A DNA stretch of 64,000 nt, from the NCBI RefSeq assembly GCF_024139115.2, contig NC_085141.1, positions 408,667,612-408,731,611 of the forward strand. Direction: 5' to 3'. The DNA is from Armigeres subalbatus (taxonomy: Eukaryota; Arthropoda; Insecta; Diptera; Culicidae). Numbering within the stretch: position 1 is the stretch's first letter; every line of letters starts with the position of its first letter. The position numbers and the translations under genes were made by a program. The notes beneath the pieces were generated by a model. It was not told where the DNA came from. It saw nothing but the letters and a program-made list of their open reading frames with translations, and made no database searches. Positions 22,060 to 32,035 of this stretch are shown here, one piece after another.

Positions 22060-24486
22060 GTAAGAAAAAAAAAGAATTAGTTAAAGTTTTGTTTGATTCA
22101 TTTACATTGACCTCATCAACAGTAGGGACGTTTTCGGTATCTCATACTTGACTCGACTAATTTTGAATCATGGATGGATTATTTATTTGTATCATTGATA
22201 TTTAGAAGTCTTTCCAGCCTGATTTTTGTATTGAAAATTTCGAAAAATATCAAATCTCATTCTACATGGGGTGTTTCTATTTTGGTCATTCTCAATGTAA
22301 TATACGATAGTTGTATCACGGTAGTTTCCAAATAAAACACATTGTCATTTGCTAAAGGTGGCAAATGTTTATCGATTTTGAGTCTAAAGTTGTTTGAACA
22401 TATTTTCTCACCTATTTGAGAAGCCAAAAAACACAATTCTGCGAACCAACAAGACAAATACAGTAGGATAAAAAAATATCAGATTGACCAATCATCCTAG
22501 GAATGCTGTATCCGAACTGAACTTTCCGCCAAATGTAAAGTGATCCCCAAGCTATCATTCAATATCGGACTAAATGTAAAGGCAATGTAGGTAGGATGAT
22601 GAAGCTTCCACAAGTTTACCCAGTGCCCAAAACTGGTGTTGATAGCAAATTGCCTTGGGCAAAAAAGCAAATCCAATATCGCACCTCGTTTCTGAATAGA
22701 TCCAATCTAACGTACGTAGGATACTCGCTATTTGCCACACGTGTTCTCTTCTCTTTAGCACGCAGACCGTATGCGACCCAAATCCTAACCTGGCCCAACA
22801 ACAACAGCAATCTCGTACGAAGGTTAGGTTATGTCAGGTCAGCGCTTGTTCTAAGCAAGCCTTTCCTACCCGGTCCCGCCTGGACTATCGTAGATTACAG
22901 CACCTATCTATGGGCGTTTACGCTATTCGCATGATGGTGACATCAAAGTCTCCACACTCAAATGGCCACACATTTCATGACGAATGTGGTTACGCGATAC
23001 ACAGTGGCGACAAGTCTTGTTGCTGCATCTCAAACTAATGAAAGATGTTTTTAGTACGGGCTATTTAATTAATTATGTCCATTCTACCTGCATGGAAGGA
23101 AGACCCAAAATTAAAATTTCCTAAAACTGAAAATATTTCAGATTCTTCACTGTGTGCAGCAGCGCTGTTTGGCATAGGCCAGTGCCCGGCAACGAAGTGA
23201 TGATAAATCAGCAATATTGCACCGGCATCCTCGATGACGTTATCCCGATGGTGGGGCGATGGCATTTGAGGGCGACATATGGGAAACCATGGCCATCGGT
23301 TATTGCATTCAGAAGTGGATTTTTGGTGGTTTCATGAGTGTCATTCTGTTTTGCGCCATCATCTCTCGACAACTGCCTATGCCTACACTGTCAGTTGTGG
23401 CTCGATTTCACTGAAATTGCCGCTCGTGCATAGACAAAAACATAAAAACATCTCCGGATACATTGAAACAATTCTATAAAAAAAATCAATACTTGATAAA
23501 GAATGATCCATCAAAAACTATTAGAGTTTTTGGTATCAGACTTTGGACTAAGTATTGTTTTTTCTTTTCTAGAGCACGAGAAAGGTGTTGGTGTCTTTTT
23601 TTATGGAAAATTAATGTTGCTACCGTTGTGAATATATTTATTATTCTATGCAGATTTTGTAGAATCAATGTCGGTTGCTACTTTGACCGTTATTGAGTTT
23701 GTGGTATGTGGAGCCGCGTGGAATTGTGGTCACACAAGTATGGGTTTCCGAGTGACACTCGTAAATAGGTGGGTAATCAAAACATCGAATAGTCTGTGTT
23801 ACTTCCGGTACAGAAGGGACGATAAACGATAATTATATTTTTGATTGTTAATTATCTTGCTGTGATATGATTGATGCCAATAAATACAGTCGACTCTCTA
23901 CATTTCAATGTTCTATATCTCTCCCTATGTCGATGGTTTTCTCGGTCCCTTCAATCTACATACATTTGGGCTTTCTATATCTCGATAACCTCTCTATCTC
24001 GACAGCTCTCTATCTCGATGTGTTCTGGTCATATAGGGCACTGCACGGACTGCTTTGTCTCCTTCTCGCTGCAAAGAAATTAGAATACAACAAGGCCAGT
24101 AAACGTCAAAATTTATGAGGAACGAAAGAGAAAGAGATGTTTCTGTGCAGTGCCCTATTTATTTTGTTAAGGATTCTTTCTCCCTATGTAGATATATTCA
24201 AATTTCTAGGCTATCAGACCATCTTTGGACAATAACAAAAACATTAAAAAAAGAGATGACATTTTCTTTTGTAGTCGTTTTTCATAGCAACGAGTTTTTT
24301 TTACGATCTAGTATCCATTTAAACTTTCCTTCTATTCCTCGAACTCTCATTATCTAGTAAAAGCATAAGTACTAGAGCGCTAATAATACTTCGCTAAAAC
24401 CAGTACTTTGGCTGCTAGGTCCAAGCAAACTAGATGTGGGTCACACAAACAGGAGCAATATTAGCAATCTGATACTTTTACATTAA
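22060..24486. other. No secure gene
   Basis: Contains a 51-codon frame (23259-23414, plus) with a hydrophobic Trp/Phe/Ile-rich centre. It is preceded by an AG after a pyrimidine-poor stretch and has no supporting features. A 112-codon frame at 22596-22934 is also unrecognised. From 23880 to 24360 the text has repeated ctatctcgat words. Confidence 0.3.
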
Positions 24487-24701
24487 GGTCACTCCTGACG
24501 GAATCCAAGTTTCAAAGCATTTCCGTGAGCACACCACTCGATACGGAGGCGTCGCACATCTGTTATTTTTGTTGATTTAGCTTTGCTGCGTCGCAGCATG
24601 CGTGAAATATTAAAAATGACAGTAGTGCGTTGCTTCCGTATCGAGTGGTGTGCCCCCGAAAACGCGAGCACTTTGAAACTTGGATTCCGTCAGGAGTGAC
24701 C
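24487..24701. mobile_element. TTAA-flanked MITE, 215 bp
   Basis: Perfect or near-perfect TIRs of about 31 bp begin GGTCACTCCTGACGGAATCC and end with the inverse, flanked by TTAA on both sides (24483-24486, 24702-24705). A second inverted pair inside (cacaccactcgatacgga / tccgtatcgagtggtgtg) makes the whole element fold back. TTAA targeting is typical of piggyBac-type elements; TA targeting with one more base in the TIR cannot be excluded. Confidence 0.85.
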
Positions 24702-24984
24702 TTAACTCCTTATCTCGATGGTCCCTTCAATTTCGAGATGTGGAGAGGCGACTCATACGGCTCAGTAGTTTATTAGTTGTGACATTTTATAACACGAAAC
24801 GTCGATCATCAATCGGCTGGTACCCCAGTTATCGTACTTCCCCATACAACTTGTACGTATATGGCCGTCACTTTAGCATCTTATGTGGCATTACATACGA
24901 CTTTGTGTTGACTGGGATTTGCATTCGGAGGCACATCAAACGGAGCAAGGGTACTAGCAGCCCCTAAGTGGAAACATTTTGCAT

Positions 24985-25258
24985 ATAAATGGCGAAGGCG
25001 GCTCCATTTTGCTTTGCAAGCAAAGGCGTAGGATTGACGATGGCGAGTTCGATTCTCGATCCGGTCTAGGATGTTTTCGGTTTTGAAACTTTCTTGACAC
25101 TCTGGGCAGTGGGCATAGTATATCCATTGTACTTGCCACACAAAATACATACTCATGCAATGGCGGGCATATAAAAGTTTTCAGTTGATAACTGAGAAAC
25201 TGCTAATAAAATGCTAATAGCTGGTCAAGTTTCAGCTGCAGTGCAGATTTATAGAAAA
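24985..25258 (+). mobile_element. tRNA-derived SINE (second family), plus strand
   Basis: Has gcaaaggcgtaggattgac, the B-box-like gatggcgagttcgattctcg, then ccattgtacttgccacacaa, catgcaatggcgggcatata and a tail with gtcaagtttcagctgcagtg. It ends in an A-rich run. It is the most complete copy of this family in the window. Confidence 0.75.
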
Positions 25259-25261
25259 AGA

Positions 25262-25590
25262 AAACCAGATGAATCCACCTAGCGGTGGTGATACCTTTCT
25301 CGCTCATTATAAAATTTGTCGAGAAAAATTCTTTAGAGAGGTCAAATAGAACGAATATAAAGCAATTTATGGTTTGGACTGTTAGACTTTCAAAAATGTG
25401 GCAAAATTGGATCGTGGAGAAACCATATCAAAACCGTCATAAAATCGGGTGTAGACGAAATCAGGGGCAGATAAAATTTTAACATGCTGAAAATCGAGTC
25501 ATCACTGTATCCTGTACATATTCGTTCATGGAATGATGCTATGGAAGTTTCACTGCAAAGAATTGACAATTTTTTTTTTGAAGTTTGTAA
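25262..25590 (+). repeat. Partial dispersed repeat (cctttctcg family)
   Basis: Begins gatgaatccacctagcggtg and gatacctttctcgctc, like 13212-13250, then diverges. The microsatellite and right end are missing. Confidence 0.55.
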
Positions 25591-25599
25591 CAATCTCCT

Positions 25600-25900
25600 T
25601 TGACGTCTGTAAGCCTGCGGAGTGGACGTCCTTACGTCTCCCTTACTAGCTCTCTTTGCTCATAATTTCTCAGGGTCGGCACGACACCTGCTTGGGGGAA
25701 CACACGACACATAAACCCTGCAGAAGCGGACTCGACAAGAAAGTCAACGGACTAGCATGCTACCTAGGGCTGAGTGGTTAATGTAAAAGATTTTTTAAAT
25801 ACATTTTACTTTGTTTATTGTAGGTTCATTTTGGTAGAGTTAGTTTTGAGGAGTATTAGAATTCGGTGCGGCCGTTTACTGACATTGGGTACCTGATGGT
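25600..25900 (+). repeat. Possible LTR-like end shared with 52681-52910
   Basis: The two loci share a loose order of words: a gtaag-containing start, ctagctc, cagggtcgg, then gtgcggccgtt or ttgcggccgtt followed by ctgatgg. Such an arrangement could be a decayed LTR plus primer-binding site. Similarity is partial and no partner LTR was found. Confidence 0.25.
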
Positions 25901-25969
25901 GTATTCATGCGACTAAGGAGATGCGCTGATGTCATACTTTATGTGGCGTTCCACGGGTTCATACGCCCG

Positions 25970-26930
25970 GAACGGTGGAATGGGTTCGATGGGTTGGTTG
26001 TCTTGGTTGGCGTCCGACGGGATTGCTGGCCCGTTTCCCGGAGCACAGGTTGGTTGTCGATTTACACGTGGCTTGTAGGCGTCCAACGGGTTCGTAGGCC
26101 CGTTTCCCGAAGGGGAGGTTGAACACGCAGACGTTTTGGTGGGTTGCTTGGCGTCCGATGGGTTCGCTGGCCCGTTTCCCGGAGCGGAGGTTGGTTGTGA
26201 CAACTTACACGTGGCTTGGAGGCGTCCGACGGGTTCGTAGGCCTATTTCCCGAAGGAAAGGTTGGGCACGAAGACGTATGGTGGCTTGCTTGGCATCCGA
26301 CGGGTTCGCTGGCCCGTTTCTCGAAAGAAAAGGTTGGACACGCAGACGTATTGGTGGCTTGCTTGGCGTCCGACGGGTTCGCTGGCCCGTTTCTCGAAGG
26401 AAATGTTGGACACGCAGACTTATTGGTGGCTTGCTTGACGTCCGACGGGATCGATGGCCCGTTTCCCGGAGTGGAGGTTGGTTGTGACAACTTACACGTG
26501 GCTTGCTTGGCGTCCGACGGGTTCGTAAGCCCGTTTCCCGAAGGGGAGGTTGGACACGCAGACGTTTTGGTGGGTTGCTTGGCATCCGACGGGATCGCTG
26601 GCCCGTTTCCCGGAGCGGAGATTGGTTATGACAACTTACACGTGGCTTGTAGGCGTCTGACGGGTTGGTAGGCCCGTTTCCCGAAGGGGAGGTTGGACAC
26701 GCAGACGTTTTGGTGGGTTGCTTGGCGTCCGACGGGTTCGCTGGTCCGTTTCCCGGAGCGGAGGTTGGTTGTGACAACTTACACGTGGCTTGGAGGCGTC
26801 CGACGGGCTCGTAGGACCGTTTCCCGAAGGAGAGGTTGGATACGCAGACGTATGGTGGCTTGCTTGGCGTCCGACGGGTTCGCTGGCCCGGTTCCCGGAG
26901 CGGATCTTAGACTCGCAGACTTGATATTGG
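25970..26930. repeat. ~71/72-bp minisatellite with alternating units
   Basis: About 13-14 units. Each starts gcgtccgacgggttcg, then tggcccgtttcccgga or aggcccgtttcccgaa. Two alternating second halves follow: gttgtgacaacttacacgtg (71-bp type) and gacacgcagacgttttggtg (72-bp type), giving a higher-order unit near 143 bp. Open frames on both strands (up to 190 codons) simply follow the repeat. The copies are GC-richer than the surroundings. Confidence 0.9.
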
Positions 26931-28118
26931 CTTGGTTTAGGGGGGTAGTACGTTTCACCACGGATCGGAGGTTGGATATCGAGAATCCTCGTTTACAACC
27001 GCTCGCGTCAACTCTCTGCCACTCACTCCTCGACTCAACCTTTTTTCCGTCTATCTTCGCTGCCCCTTTCGTTCAGTTCTCGGGTTGTCGCTTTTTGGCT
27101 CCAAAAAATGTGGGTTGTCCGATTTAATTTCGCCGGTTGTGGAAAATCTCCAGGGGTGTGTTAGTTGTTTTTTTGGATGGGATGTTTTTTTTTGTTTGGA
27201 TGGAATCAGTAGTTGACTATACTGTTACCCCATTCGGTAACAAGTTAAATTGTAAACAAATAATCAATCAAAAGCCTGAATGCGTCCATTTTTGAAAGCA
27301 TTAAAACCAAAAATAGCGAACTATTCAAATTACACAATGTGTATGTATGTGTATGTATGTAGTTACCCACCATCCTGGCTAGAGTCTTGCTCTGCATGCG
27401 GTTCCACTTGACAGTACGGTCAAATTTCAATATGATTTTGAATTCAACATATTGCTGTATGAAGGGCCAAAAATGGGGGTGGTGAACCTGTAAATAAGAA
27501 TCTCCTTCCAGCAGAATGATCCAACAAAAAGAATAATTAAATTTGCAATACTTGTCAAGCTTTCCACGGGATGGTTTGTTTGAAGAAGGGCGCGTCAACT
27601 GGTTTACAACTGTTGGAGATTAAAGTAATAGACGCGAACGACTGATACTTTCCTTCCTTGACTCCGATTGGCTACCACTTCATTGTCCAGTTGTAACTTC
27701 ATTGATGCCCTGATGCTCCCTCCCAACCCAATCTCATATATTTACAGTCAAATCAGTAATATTGTAAGTGAAATTTATGCATCTGTAGAAAGTATATGGA
27801 ATATTTATCTGGCTGATAATCCTGGAAAGTTACTGTGCTCCAATACTCTACTCTGAAACATAAACTTCATCGTTAATTTAGGTTATAAATAAGGTTATAA
27901 ATCCTGTAAGAACAACATAATACGGTGGTGCTTCGGTTGAAGAATACCGCATTTACTAGACCTCGGGCCTGTATCGGAAAAAAAATATTCCTGACGGCAT
28001 AAGTAGTCGTAAATCTACTGAAAATGGTAATGGTAATATATACAATATATAATATACCTAGCATATGTATTATAAGTTATAAGATATAAGATGAAATATA
28101 TACATGATAAAAAGCAAT
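26931..28118. other. No recognisable gene
   Basis: Includes a short gtat-type microsatellite (27340-27360). A 25-base segment (gcgaactattcaaattacac and five more) near 27317 recurs near 30690, indicating an unnamed dispersed repeat. Nothing coding. Confidence 0.35.
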
Positions 28119-28126
28119 GTTATTAG
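28119..28126. repeat. 8-bp target-site duplication, left
   Basis: GTTATTAG, repeated exactly at 28684-28691. Confidence 0.85.
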
Positions 28127-28683
28127 CAGGGTTCGTAATGCTCACTCAATCCCAGGAGCACATGATGCTCCCTCACGAACATTTTCGGGGAGAAATCGCT
28201 TTTCGGAAAAAGAAAAACAGCCAGGAGAGTGATAACCATTTTTCGCTCACTTCGATTGCCGCCAAACGTTGGTTTGCTCTTTTTCTTTCATATTCTAGTC
28301 TTTTCGTGGCATCATAAATGCAAATGGTAGTAGCTTATGTGGAACAAATAACTTAACGCTTTTATACAGATAGCGTGGTGGTGTGGCTAGAGTAAGCGCA
28401 TCCCCACAGCTATTATTGTTACTATTCTGGGTTCGAATCCCGGCGCGGCCAAACAATTTTGTAATTGTTCTACGATAATTCTCGCGAAAAGTGAGTGAGA
28501 GGTGAAAAGTGATGAAACGATGATCATTTAATATGCAAGATTTTCGTTTATCTTCCAAGGCTAAGTCTAGAGAAAAGATTGATGGGTGAAAGATGATTCT
28601 CAACATAAACAACGAAAAAAGAGTTTCCCTTGGCCCGAAAAACGCTTGCTTTGGTCTTATTGAAACGAAAAGTCGAAACCCTG
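28127..28683. mobile_element. hAT-type non-autonomous element, 557 bp
   Basis: Ends CAGGGTTCG and CGAAACCCTG (short imperfect TIRs) with an exact 8-bp duplication outside, the hallmark of hAT insertion. There is no transposase. Near 28376-28452 it contains a tRNA-like segment with a clear Pol III B box (gggttcgaatcccgg), related to the sequence at 62340-62580, so it either captured or was targeted by a SINE-like unit. Confidence 0.85.
28370..28460 (+). other. tRNA-like / SINE-like segment
   Basis: Has gtgtggctagagtaagcgc (A-box-like) and a T-arm ctggg-ttcgaat-cccgg. The 3' strand cgcggcc has no complementary 5' strand for an acceptor stem, so this is not a tRNA gene. A degenerate copy in the opposite orientation lies at 62460-62570. 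Confidence 0.6.
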
Positions 28684-28691
28684 GTTATTAG
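28684..28691. repeat. 8-bp target-site duplication, right
   Basis: GTTATTAG, identical to the left copy. Confidence 0.85.
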
Positions 28692-29329
28692 TATGAAACA
28701 ATAGTAATGAATATTTAGAACATAATATATTCAATAGCTTTGCAAGCAAACACATAAGATGGCCAATGAGTTTTATGGTTGGTCCTATGTTTGATTTAGC
28801 ATATCATAGCATAACTGGGTTGGCTGTCGATAGAGACGTTGGATGCGCCAGAAAAAAAATAGCATTTGACATGTTTTTCATTCAACGATCTCTCTGTTCA
28901 ACCTGACCAGGTCCGTATTGAGGTGGGGATATGGGTAGGAAGTGTTGATTAGATACCTATTTAAAAGATGTGGAGAACTCGCGCAACCTTAATAGATATC
29001 TATAGATGGAACGTGGTTAGAACGTAAACAGTCAGAATGGAAAAGATAGAATTTGATATTGAATATGCAAATAGAGAATATCAAAATAATTTATGTACTA
29101 GTTTCAAAAACACCGTAGTAATATTAACTCAATGCAATACTCAGCATACCTCTGAAATAAGAACAATAGTAATTGTTTGATTTAAGGTTGATATTGTGGT
29201 ATAATCCCGTCCCAGATTCTTCATCAGAATTATATGTGGCCAAATGAGATTGATAGTGGGGTTAATTATGACAATATAAAGGGACAAAATATTCTGAAAT
29301 TATGCAAGTATAGAAATATAACTCTATGA
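28692..29329. other. No recognisable gene
   Basis: AT-rich, no open frame of note. Confidence 0.35.
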
Positions 29330-29600
29330 ATGTATGAAAAAATGGATAAGTGAAAATATGAAAACATGAGACGGTGGGCTCTGAAAATTTAAAATTACAA
29401 ATGAAAATACAAAAATATGAATATGTATGGAAATGAAAACAAGCAAATATTTTGAAATATGAAATTATGAGAATATATGAAAGTACGGGTATGAAAACAT
29501 GGAAATATGCAGATAAGAAAATATGAAAATATGTTTATAAGAAAGTATGAAAGTGAGATATCGAAGTAAGGTAATATGAAATACAAGAATACGAAAATAT
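29330..29600. repeat. Degenerate gaaaatatg tandem repeat
   Basis: Dozens of gaaaatatg/gaaatatga-like words with no fixed period. A Phe/Ile-rich minus-strand frame across it is an artefact. Confidence 0.75.
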
Positions 29601-31241
29601 GAAAAGCGCACATTTTTAGCGTTATTATCAAAAATGTGCTTGGTACACCTTTTTAAAGCTGCAGTGATAAATATTTTTCTACAAATCGATGTATTATCGG
29701 TAAATTATTGTATACGTGATGAGCTGCCATTACCTCCCGTCACCCTACCTACATAAACAAATAAGGTGTGTTCAGTTGAATTGACAAATTAATGCAAATA
29801 TAGACACATATTTGTTTAAAAAAATATTGAGAATAGCGACTTAATCAATTGTACTATGAAATTACGGAATATAATAAAATTGTTTTTGGATGCGACAATG
29901 AGTCAAATGAGTCTTACCTCCCACTCTCTTATACCACCATAAGAAAAAATGCGGTGACTCGAATTTCGCTCTAAGGGATTTTCCCGTAGTGTTGGTTGGC
30001 CTAATACTCCTTCATACGATTGTAAGATTCTCCCTTTCCGTTAATAGTTTATGGAATTTATGCAATGTATAAACTAGGATTTTTTATGAAATATATAGTA
30101 CAAGAATGCTTACAGATTACAGCTTCGAACTGTATAAACGTGAAAGAGCGGTACAATAGAAAGTTCTGTTCTCAAAAAATGTGTTCTTTAGTTCGCGAAA
30201 GGTCACCAATGAATATGGAATTATTTCATAGTATGGATCCGGTGGAATAAACGATTATTACAGCTATCGATAATCAGTAGCCAACCATGTATTCCAGTAG
30301 TATAAGTGACGTGTAAATCATGGAGTCAAAATATAGTAATCATATAAATTAGGTGGGTCTCACCAGATAGGTCCTTAGTACTTTCCGATACGTTTCAGTC
30401 CTAATCCTGTATACTTGTATGGAGCCTCAACATAAACCATCGTCATCTTGTACTGCAATCATATTTCTTGACCTTGATTCGCCTTCACTTTTCAGCAGAC
30501 CCGTTACTCGGTGTTTTTTTTTCATATGCAAATGGTGTTTTCACAGCACACAGAAAACAAAGACTTTGAGGAAAAAACACATTTTTAGCAAAACTGCCAA
30601 CAGAAAATTGAATATTTGATAAAAAAGTTGACGGAAGTAACGGAGCAACATATTTTGCATCCTATCTCAAACGCGGCACACTTCGATCTTGCGAACTATT
30701 CAAATTACACAATGTTCCAAAATCTGAAAAAAATCACGGTATCTTTGAAATATTGAGAATGTAGCTAAAACTATTTTGAGAGCCTATTCCGACTACAAGT
30801 TATATCAGGATAAAGCTTGATGTTAAAGTTGTCGTGTAACATCTCATAATCTAAACAAACTATAAGCGACACCTTTTAGAAAACCAAGAATGTTCACATG
30901 TATGTAGCTAGCATTTTTGACATACTACATCCTATTTAATTTATTATTAGGACGTACTTCATCATTATCGGATAATAGTAAAAGAGTAAAAAATGGATTA
31001 CCTGATAACTTTCCCCCAAAACCACAAACGCTCATTGATAATGAAATTTATTTGTTTAACGATAATTCAAACTACGAACAAAATTAGCTCAAATCCTATT
31101 CTCGGATGCGTATGAAAAGCCTGTGGTAGATAGAAGTGGGTTACGCCGGAAACTCATTGGAAGACTTTATACTTTGAATTGCCCTGATTAAAGCAGAACT
31201 CGTCATCTCCTAACTCACAAACCAATTGAGTAGCTTACTCC
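29601..31241. other. No recognisable gene
   Basis: AT-rich with short frames only. Ends at the left outer boundary of the gypsy element; the last bases, ttactcc, hold its target duplication. Confidence 0.35.
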
Positions 31242-31438
31242 TGAAATGACCGGAACAGCAGCTGAGGTGGAAATAGTACCGCGGAAGACTTATGAAAACC
31301 GGAGAAGAATTGAACTGGTTCGCACTGGTAAAAGGGTTTCGGAGTTTGCTGGCAAAAACGTCTAACACGTACGGTGGTTGGAGATGAAAGAGGCCGACAG
31401 TCGCCGGCTCATTTTATTCAAGCGGTCTCGGTTTCATA

Positions 31439-31446
31439 CCGCTAGC
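31439..31446. repeat. 8-bp target duplication, left (MITE)
   Basis: CCGCTAGC, exact copy at 31866-31873. The intact LTR has it once (37019-37026). Confidence 0.93.
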
Positions 31447-31865
31447 CAGGCTTGCCAAAAACTCCTCGCCGAGTAGAAAATGACAAAGAGCAGGAGTTTT
31501 TTTGAGGAGCAGAAATAAGCATCAAAACTCACAACATTGTGCATCATTAAACCCGATCTTGTGCGTCGCAAAACAAGAGCGAGTCTGTCTGTTCATCTTT
31601 TTCTTTTGGTGCGTCACTCACTTACACTCACACTCAAAACAGCCTCCAAGATGTTTTCACATACAAAGCGTCGCTCCGGAGGCTCAATGAGTGCTCTTTC
31701 TCCCGACGCCTCACTCACGTGTGTTTTTATTTTGCTTTTCCTCACTCTGTTTTTTGTACCTCTGCTTTTTTACGCTTCCACTCAATTGTGAGGATGCGAA
31801 GGCAGCATTTTGCTGATGATGATTTTATTTGACTCTAGCGAGGGTGAGGAGTTTTGTCAAGCCTG
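31447..31865. mobile_element. hAT-type MITE inside the 3' LTR, 419 bp
   Basis: TIRs: left CAGGCTTGCCAAAAACTCC, right the inverse of CAGGCTTGACAAAACTCC, about 20 bp with one mismatch and one indel. The exact 8-bp duplication CCGCTAGC proves the insertion by comparison with the other LTR. Length and lack of transposase make it non-autonomous. Open frames of 62 and 84 codons inside have no support. The insertion must be younger than the retrotransposon. Confidence 0.95.
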
Positions 31866-31873
31866 CCGCTAGC
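31866..31873. repeat. 8-bp target duplication, right (MITE)
   Basis: CCGCTAGC, identical to the left copy. Confidence 0.93.
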
Positions 31874-31933
31874 TATAAAACATTTTATAGTATAGTACAC
31901 GGAAATAGTTTAGAAATGTTAAGGTACATATTA

Positions 31934-31950
31934 GTTCTTCCTCCTTTTAA
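31934..31950 (-). promoter_or_regulatory. Polypurine tract of the gypsy element
   Basis: On the minus strand AAAAGGAGGAAGAAC runs directly into the start of the 3' LTR (TAATATGTACC). Its position and purine content fit plus-strand priming. Confidence 0.85.
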
Positions 31951-32035
31951 AGATATTCGATAGTCTATCAGACTTGAGAAAAGAAAACTTATAATCTAAT
32001 TCTATATATAAATTCCGATTGATAAATTCACATAA

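Larger units (their letters stand above)
31242..31933 (-). repeat. 3' LTR, interrupted by a MITE
   Basis: Two parts (31242-31446 and 31874-31933, counting one copy of the 8-bp duplication) add up to the 265 bp of the intact 5' LTR. It matches that LTR throughout except one base. The insertion lies downstream of the AATAAA signal region when viewed on plus, that is, between the TATA-like and upstream LTR parts on the element strand. Confidence 0.93.

Noticed and set aside
25913..26777. Several 96-190-codon frames on both strands
   Set aside because: Produced by the 71/72-bp array; both strands are open at once with repeating peptides.
28376..28452. tRNA gene
   Set aside because: A good T-arm and B box are present, but there is no acceptor-stem partner and no cloverleaf; better explained as a SINE-like unit.
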